NCBI GenBank assembly: GCA_900541335.1
Contig: UQJC01000063.1
Location: 1-9,229 of the forward strand
From: an uncultured Prevotella sp.
GTDB lineage: Bacteria; Bacteroidota; Bacteroidia; Bacteroidales; Bacteroidaceae
DNA length: 9,229 nucleotides
Direction: 5' to 3'
A program made the translations under genes and the position numbers. The notes below the pieces were generated by a model, which worked only from the letters and a program-made list of their open reading frames with translations, had not been told where the DNA came from and made no database searches. Positions 5,122 to 9,229 of the stretch are shown here, piece by piece. The first letter of the stretch is position 1, and every line of letters starts with the position of its first letter.

Positions 5122-7347
5122 TCACTTAATCAGTCTGCTGACCGCTTCGTCTTCTCCTACAATCCACATGGCATCTCCGCGTTCGATGGTGCGGTCTGCT
5201 GTGGCAGGAATAATATTGCCCGAAGCGTCCTCGAAGCCTACTACCATGCAATGGTACTGGGAGCGGATGCCGCTGTCGCGCAGGCGTTGACCGATAAAGC
5301 GATTGCCTTCGCGAATGATGACGCGGCGCAACTGAAGCGTACTTGTAGCCAAAGGAAGTTGGTGGTGTTCCTGGTTCATGCGTTGGGCGAAAGTTTGCAG
5401 GCTCTCATCGTCACCAATCGCTTCGATGCGGTCACCCGGGAAAATCATGGCTTCGCCACCCGGTACGTTCAATCGGTGCGCCCCGCGTACAATGGCCGCA
5501 ATCATAACCCCATCGCGGTGACTAAAGTCCAGTTCGTAGAGGCGTTTGCCCGCCCAGGCCGAGTGTTCCGGTACTTCGAGTTCCGCCAAGTGGATGTTGC
5601 GGTTGTTGAGTCGGCCCGCATAGCCGGGTTCGCCACTTTTCGCCCGTACCTCACGCGAGCGGAGGTTTTGGATGAATGTACGTTCCAGTTTGATGCTGAC
5701 CCACTTCACTCCACGCAGGGCAATAAAGAGTCCGACGAGTAATACCGAAGTGCCTACGTGCCAGGGCCACCAGAACGGAGAGAGAAAGTTGATGACATAG
5801 TAGACCGCAGCCGCAGCCAGTGCATAGCGCAGTCCGAAGGTCAGCCAAAGGCCCATGCGGTCCAGGCGGCTACGACGGCTCAGCAGTTTCCATTCTTCCG
5901 AATGATTCTTACGCATCACGATGGCACGCAGGAAGGGAGAAGCCGTGGCAAGTGTCAGCAGTCCACAGGTAATGTTGCCCGGCCAGTGACCGAATGCCCC
6001 GCGACACAGTGGCAACAAGGCCGCAAACGAAATCAGTATAACCGCTACGCTCAGGGTGAAGTAGGCTCCCACCTGACTAATGAGTGCGGTGAGCAGGCTG
6101 CGCCACGGGTTCTTACGGAGCGGAGTGGCGGTCTGACGCTGGTGTTGGCGGTTCTCGAAATGCGCCAGCATGTTGTCAGGCACGATGCGTTCAACCCAGC
6201 CTGCTACGGGGTGAGCCGCGCGAATCATGTAGGGGGTGAAGAAGGTCGTAATGATGCTCACTGCCACGACAACGGGATAGAGAAAGTCGTCGGTCACGTG
6301 GAGCGAAATGCCGAGTGAGGCAATGATAAAGGCAAACTCACCAATCTGAGCCATGGAGAAACCGCTCTGAATCGCCGTGCGCAGCGGTTGTCCTGAGATG
6401 AGAAAGCTGGAGGTGCCAAACACGGCTTGTCCCAACATAATCGCCAGACAGAGTACGAGAATCGGCAGACCGTATTCCACCAGTACGGCGGGGTCGACCA
6501 GCATACCTACGGAGACAAAGAAGATGGCGCCAAAGAGGTCCTTGACGGGCGACACGACACGCTCAATGCTCTCGGCTTCGACCGTTTCGGCGAGGATACT
6601 GCCCATCATAAAGGCTCCGAAGGCCGAACTGTAGCCTGCCTTGTTGGCCATGACTACGAGAAGGAAGCAGAGCCCGATGCTGACCACGAGCAGGGTTTCC
6701 TTATTCATCCAGCGATGGGCTTTACGCAAAAAAATCGGCACCATGTAGATGCCCACGACAAACCAGAGGATGAGGAAGAAACCTAGCTTGAACAGGCTGC
6801 CGACCAGCTCCATGCCTTCAAACTGACGCGACACCGCCAAGGCACTCAGCACGACCATGAGCAAAATGCCGAGTATGTCCTCCAGGATTAGTACGCTCAA
6901 CACTTCGCCGGCAAACTTCTTTTGCCGCAGCCCAAGGTCGTCGAAGGCTTTGTAGATAATCGTCGTACTCGACATGGCAAGCATACCGCCCAGGAATAGG
7001 CTGTTCATGGTGCCCCAGTGGAAGAAATGTCCGACCGCGCTGCCCACACTCATCATGCAGAACATGATGCTACAGGCGGCGATGATGGGGCCGACCCCCA
7101 TTTTGACAATCTTCTTAAAGGAGAATTCGAGTCCGAGGGTGAACATCAGGAAGATGACGCCAATGTCGGCCCACGTATGGATGCTTTCCATGTTGCTGAC
7201 CGAAGGCGTATAGGGCATGTGTGGACCGGCAATGAAGCCTGCCACAATGTACCCCAATACTAAGGGTTGTTTGAGGCGTTTGAATAGGAGGGTGACAATG
7301 CCCGCACTGATGAGGATGAGGGCGAGGTCGGTGATGAAACTTTCCAT
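5122..7347 (-). CDS. CPA2/Kef-type cation:proton antiporter with two RCK_C domains
   Basis: 741 residues. Residues about 5-380 are the CPA2 exchanger core, in the inner membrane, swapping K+ or Na+ for protons. Visible signatures: QPLVLGYIVAGFIAGP (27-42), FTLGLEFS (69-76), AMSSTTIIYKAFDDLGL (124-140), the acidic pair in LILEDILG (E156, D157), and MAQIGEFAFIIASLG (332-346). Residues about 420-550 add four hydrophobic segments, and two TrkA-C/RCK_C regulatory domains follow at about 585-655 and 672-740. There is no Rossmann NAD-binding TrkA-N domain, unlike KefB/KefC, so control is probably by a ligand of the RCK_C domains rather than NADH or glutathione; that is inference. The substrate cation cannot be read from sequence. 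The architecture and length are, to my recollection, common in Bacteroidales. The start ATG leads straight into the first helix. It lies 161 bases downstream of pepT on the same strand, across a repeat-filled spacer. Confidence 0.92.
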   Translation of the reverse strand: MESFITDLALILISAGIVTLLFKRLKQPLVLGYIVAGFIAGPHMPYTPSVSNMESIHTWADIGVIFLMFTLGLEFSFKKIVKMGVGPIIAACSIMFCMMSVGSAVGHFFHWGTMNSLFLGGMLAMSSTTIIYKAFDDLGLRQKKFAGEVLSVLILEDILGILLMVVLSALAVSRQFEGMELVGSLFKLGFFLILWFVVGIYMVPIFLRKAHRWMNKETLLVVSIGLCFLLVVMANKAGYSSAFGAFMMGSILAETVEAESIERVVSPVKDLFGAIFFVSVGMLVDPAVLVEYGLPILVLCLAIMLGQAVFGTSSFLISGQPLRTAIQSGFSMAQIGEFAFIIASLGISLHVTDDFLYPVVVAVSIITTFFTPYMIRAAHPVAGWVERIVPDNMLAHFENRQHQRQTATPLRKNPWRSLLTALISQVGAYFTLSVAVILISFAALLPLCRGAFGHWPGNITCGLLTLATASPFLRAIVMRKNHSEEWKLLSRRSRLDRMGLWLTFGLRYALAAAAVYYVINFLSPFWWPWHVGTSVLLVGLFIALRGVKWVSIKLERTFIQNLRSREVRAKSGEPGYAGRLNNRNIHLAELEVPEHSAWAGKRLYELDFSHRDGVMIAAIVRGAHRLNVPGGEAMIFPGDRIEAIGDDESLQTFAQRMNQEHHQLPLATSTLQLRRVIIREGNRFIGQRLRDSGIRSQYHCMVVGFEDASGNIIPATADRTIERGDAMWIVGEDEAVSRLIK

Positions 7348-7373
7348 AGAAGGGGGTTGCGCTCTTGTGAGGG

Positions 7374-7418
7374 GAGGTTATGTGATAAGAGGTTGTGCGA
7401 CGAGAGGTGGTGCTTTTG
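7374..7418. repeat. Degenerate 15-bp tandem repeat, three units
   Basis: Three consecutive 15-base units begin GAGGTTATG (7374), GAGGTTGTG (7389) and GAGGTGGTG (7404). The first nine bases are well conserved and the rest diverge. It lies between pepT and the antiporter gene, directly upstream of the antiporter start, in a G-rich stretch on the + strand. It could be decayed repeat DNA or spaced binding sites; no function is visible. Confidence 0.4.
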
Positions 7419-7430
7419 CGGTGGGGTGAA

Positions 7431-7502
7431 ATAACGAAATATCGAAATATCGCTATAACGGCATTCCGATATAACGATATTTCGATATAACGATCTTTCG
7501 AC
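7431..7502. repeat. 8-bp-period tandem array, nine units, with internal inverted repeat
   Basis: Nine consecutive 8-base units, roughly ATAACGAT or ATWTCGAW, fill this stretch, each keeping CG at positions 5-6. ATAACG recurs at 7431, 7455, 7471 and 7487, so the last three form 16-base super-units. Because the unit is nearly self-complementary, the array also folds: 7440-7457 pairs with 7470-7487, 18 bases with one mismatch and a 12-base loop. It ends six bases before the pepT stop complement, in the spacer to the antiporter gene. The fold could end or stabilise the pepT transcript, but no T-run follows it on the - strand. Confidence 0.75.
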
Positions 7503-7508
7503 GAATCT

Positions 7509-8735
7509 TTAGCCTCGGTTAGCAGTCAGTTCTACAATCTTGACTACCAAGTCAGACGCTTTGCGAAGCGAAGGAATGGGGAGGAACTCGTGCGGTCCGT
7601 GGAAGTTGAGTCCGCCCGCAAAGATGTTGGGGCAAGGGAGTCCCATGAACGAGAGTTGCGCACCGTCTGTACCGCCACGGATGGCGCGTACCTTCGGGGT
7701 AATCTCGCAGGCCTTCATTGCGTCGAGTACAATGTCGATCACGTGGGGCACCGGTTCAATCATTTCGCGCATGTTGTAATACTGGTCGTGAAGTTCAGCC
7801 TTCACGATGCCTTCGCCGTAGCGTTCGTTGGCCCATTCCACCGCCTTCTCAATAAAGCGTTTGCGGCGTTCGAAGCGCGCGCGGTCGTGGTCGCGGATGA
7901 TGTAGGTCAACGAGGCACGTTCTACATTGCCCTCGATGCCCAGCAGGTGGAAGAATCCCTCGTACGAAGTCGTCTGTTCAGGCGTTTCGTGCGTCGGCAT
8001 TTGGGCAGCAAATTCAGCAGCTACGCGCGCTGCATTGATCATCTTGTTTTTAGCATAACCCGGGTGCACGCTTACGCCCTTCACCTCGATGTGGGCACTT
8101 GCTGCATTGAAGTTTTCATATTCCAGTTCGCCCAGTTCGCCGCCGTCCATCGTGTAGGCCCATTCGCAACCAAACTTCTTCACGTCAAACTTGTGCGCCC
8201 CCAGTCCGATTTCCTCGTCGGGGTTGAAGCCCACGCGAATCTTGCCGTGCTTGATTTCGGGGTGGGCGATGAGGTACTCCATGGCACTCACGATTTCGGC
8301 AATACCCGCCTTATCGTCTGCACCGAGCAGGGTGTGCCCGTTGGTTACGATGAGGTCTTCGCCCACGTGGTCCAAGAGTTCGGGAAACTTCTTCGGTGAA
8401 GTCACCAGTCCCGCCGCAGCATCCAATACGATGTCGCCGCCGTCATAGTTTTCCACTATGCGCGGTTGTACATTTTCGCCTGAGCAGTCGGGGCTTGTGT
8501 CCATGTGGGCAATAAAGCCGATGGTCGGCACGTCCTTGTCCGTGTTAGCGGGCAGGGTAGCATACACATAGCCGTTATCGTCGAGTTCCACCTCGGTAAG
8601 TCCGAGTGTGGTGAGTTCTTCTTTCAGATATTCCGCCAGTTTCCACTGCTTATCCGTGCTGGGGGTCTTGCCTGTATCTTCAGCCGACTGAGTGTCGAAG
8701 GCTACATACTTTAAAAATCTTTCTACGATGTCCAT
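7509..8735 (-). CDS. pepT: Peptidase T, tripeptide aminopeptidase
   Basis: Cytosolic di-zinc M20 metallopeptidase that removes the N-terminal residue from tripeptides. Starting at the ATG at 8735 the protein has 408 residues, the same length as E. coli PepT. Expected zinc and catalytic residues are all present: H78 and D80 in FIAHMDTSPDCSG, D140 in LLGADDKAG, E174/E175 in NPDEEIG, D197 in TMDGGELGELE, and H379 in GGLNFHGPHEFLPI. RGGTDGAQLSFMGLP (353-367) is also typical. The frame is open for 23 more codons up to 8804, but those residues lack family similarity and lie over the promoter, so the shorter start is preferred. An A-rich stretch precedes the ATG, as usual in this phylum. The antiporter gene follows 161 bases downstream; no functional link is evident. 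Confidence 0.96.
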   Translation of the reverse strand: MDIVERFLKYVAFDTQSAEDTGKTPSTDKQWKLAEYLKEELTTLGLTEVELDDNGYVYATLPANTDKDVPTIGFIAHMDTSPDCSGENVQPRIVENYDGGDIVLDAAAGLVTSPKKFPELLDHVGEDLIVTNGHTLLGADDKAGIAEIVSAMEYLIAHPEIKHGKIRVGFNPDEEIGLGAHKFDVKKFGCEWAYTMDGGELGELEYENFNAASAHIEVKGVSVHPGYAKNKMINAARVAAEFAAQMPTHETPEQTTSYEGFFHLLGIEGNVERASLTYIIRDHDRARFERRKRFIEKAVEWANERYGEGIVKAELHDQYYNMREMIEPVPHVIDIVLDAMKACEITPKVRAIRGGTDGAQLSFMGLPCPNIFAGGLNFHGPHEFLPIPSLRKASDLVVKIVELTANRG

Positions 8736-8765
8736 TTTGTTTGATTTTAATGGTTTTGCTGCGCG

Positions 8766-8773
8766 CAAAATTA
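8766..8773 (-). promoter_or_regulatory. Candidate pepT -7 promoter box
   Basis: Read on the - strand this is TAATTTTG, a perfect match to TAnnTTTG, placed about 30 bases ahead of the pepT ATG. The -33 region is not a clear TTTG, so the call rests on one box and its position. It falls inside the extended open frame, which favours the ATG at 8735 as the true start. Confidence 0.5.
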
Positions 8774-8829
8774 CGGATAAAAAGCGAGTGCCGTGCCAGT
8801 TCACCGTCGGTCAGTGAGCCGATTGGCAT

Positions 8830-8864
8830 AAAAAAACCGCCACACCCGATTGGGTGAGGCGGTT
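8830..8864 (-). terminator. Intrinsic terminator of the small-peptide gene
   Basis: AACCGCC (8835-8841) pairs with GGCGGTT (8858-8864), an A-A mismatch interrupts, and CACCC pairs with GGGTG around a GATT loop. On the - strand the stem runs into seven T residues (8836-8830). It ends transcription from the 60-residue peptide gene and separates it from pepT, which therefore needs its own promoter. Confidence 0.88.
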
Positions 8865-8904
8865 AAGCAGAGTGGTGTGCACTGTCCCTTGCGGGGAGCG
8901 TGCT

Positions 8905-9087
8905 TTATTCTTCGCTATCGTTCCAGCTTTCGCTGCTCCAAGAATCGTGGCCGGCAGAGAAGAGGTTGTCTGCATGGTCAATGGTAGGAAGTTTGTCGTG
9001 AGTTGCCGGATTACTTGCCGTCAGCACAGCACTTTCTACGTTTAAAGCGAGCGTTTCAACTTGCGGTTGGATATAATTGCGTTTCAT
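8905..9087 (-). CDS. Small hypothetical peptide, MKRxYxxPxxE type
   Basis: 60 residues beginning MKRNYIQPQVETLALNVESA and ending in a Ser/Asp/Glu/Trp-rich stretch (HDSWSSESWNDSEE). There is no signal peptide or transmembrane helix. Short proteins with an MKK/MKR-x-Y-x-x-P-x-x-E start are, to my recollection, frequent in Prevotella and related genomes and have no assigned role. Support for being real: a matching terminator 41 bases past the stop and a position between that terminator and a surface-protein tail. The conserved-looking N-terminus followed by a low-complexity acidic tail is reminiscent of a leader plus core, but no modification enzyme is in view. The upstream 9088-9127 region shows no clear promoter box, so it may be transcribed with the gene to its left on the - strand. 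Confidence 0.6.
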   Translation of the reverse strand: MKRNYIQPQVETLALNVESAVLTASNPATHDKLPTIDHADNLFSAGHDSWSSESWNDSEE

Positions 9088-9127
9088 TGTCTATGGATAG
9101 TTTAGGAGTGAATATACAGTTTCGAGA

Positions 9128-9178
9128 TTACTTAACGAGCACCTTCTTGCCGTTGATAATGTAGAGACCCTTAGCCCA
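9128..9178 (-). pseudogene. C-terminal tail remnant of a surface or secreted protein
   Basis: Read on the - strand from 9178, the frame gives WAKGLYIINGKKVLVK followed by a stop (9130-9128). KGLYIINGKKVLVK is a very typical final segment of Bacteroidota exported proteins with a type IX-like tail. The rest of the protein should lie at higher coordinates, but two codons upstream is an in-frame TGA (9184-9182), and the residues before it (REVLGRKC) do not resemble the expected tail strand. The gene is therefore broken here, or the sequence edge joins unrelated DNA. It ends 41 bases before the start of the 60-residue peptide gene. Confidence 0.55.
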
Positions 9179-9229
9179 ACTTCAACATTTCCTCCCCAAA
9201 ACTTCCCTGTAATTCAACATCTTCAGTTT
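9179..9229 (-). other. Unidentified sequence at the window edge, possible mobile-element end
   Basis: On the - strand this reads as an open frame entering from outside the window and ending YREVLGRKC, stop at 9184-9182. It abuts the truncated surface-protein tail with only a few bases between. An insertion-sequence end with the last residues of a transposase would fit, since assemblies often stop inside such elements. I do not recognise the sequence as any named element, and 51 bases are too few to be sure. Confidence 0.25.

Noticed and set aside
5758..6318. 186-residue frame antisense to the antiporter gene
   Set aside because: It is polar, repeat-like in composition, has no domain, and overlaps a certain gene.
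7431..7502. CRISPR array
   Set aside because: Units are 8 bp and contiguous with no spacers, and no cas gene is in view.
7590..8399. 269-residue frame antisense to pepT
   Set aside because: It is the complement of a highly conserved enzyme gene and contains no recognisable domain; it is a by-product of pepT codon usage.
8736..8804. N-terminal extension of PepT
   Set aside because: It would add 23 residues absent from the family and would cover the TAATTTTG promoter box. The ATG at 8735 gives the standard 408 residues.

Overview
The window looks like chromosomal DNA from a Bacteroidales bacterium, most likely near Prevotella or its relatives. The support is: promoter-like TAnnTTTG boxes without Shine-Dalgarno sites, secreted proteins with Bacteroidota-style C-terminal tails (GLYIINGKKVLVK, and GAYIVSVNGKSFKVLAQ), the families DUF4956 and DUF2490, and a palindromic intergenic repeat of a kind I associate with Bacteroidota genomes. 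Genus is inferred only; there is no rRNA or other marker here.

Layout. Bases 1-57 end in a strong terminator for a gene lying to the left of the window. Bases 58-715 hold no convincing gene. They contain a structured repeat (about 187-353), two candidate promoters and several hairpins forming the leader of the next operon. Three + strand genes follow: a VTC-type polyphosphate polymerase homologue (716-1519), a five-helix DUF4956 membrane protein (1568-2239) and a DUF2490 outer-membrane barrel (2302-3174). A second promoter-like region at about 3209-3236 precedes two genes for exported proteins: a 144-residue protein ending in a type IX-like tail (3263-3697) and a beta-helix carbohydrate-binding-type protein (3733-4956). 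A long symmetric hairpin (4981-5049) separates this block from the convergent - strand genes.

The - strand carries a CPA2/Kef-type cation:proton antiporter (5122-7347), a repeat-filled spacer (7348-7508) and peptidase T (7509-8735). Beyond a terminator (8830-8864) lies a 60-residue peptide gene (8905-9087). At 9128-9178 is the last part of a surface-protein tail whose upstream body is missing: an in-frame stop and unrelated sequence replace it. This could be an insertion-sequence junction or an assembly edge.

How the genes may work together. The left block links a cytosolic triphosphate-tunnel enzyme, an inner-membrane protein, an outer-membrane barrel and two exported proteins. That is a plausible envelope-spanning system whose substrate is unknown, and it is the most interesting part of the window. 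The right block is ordinary housekeeping (cation homeostasis, tripeptide breakdown), but its spacer contains an unusual 8-bp-period tandem array.
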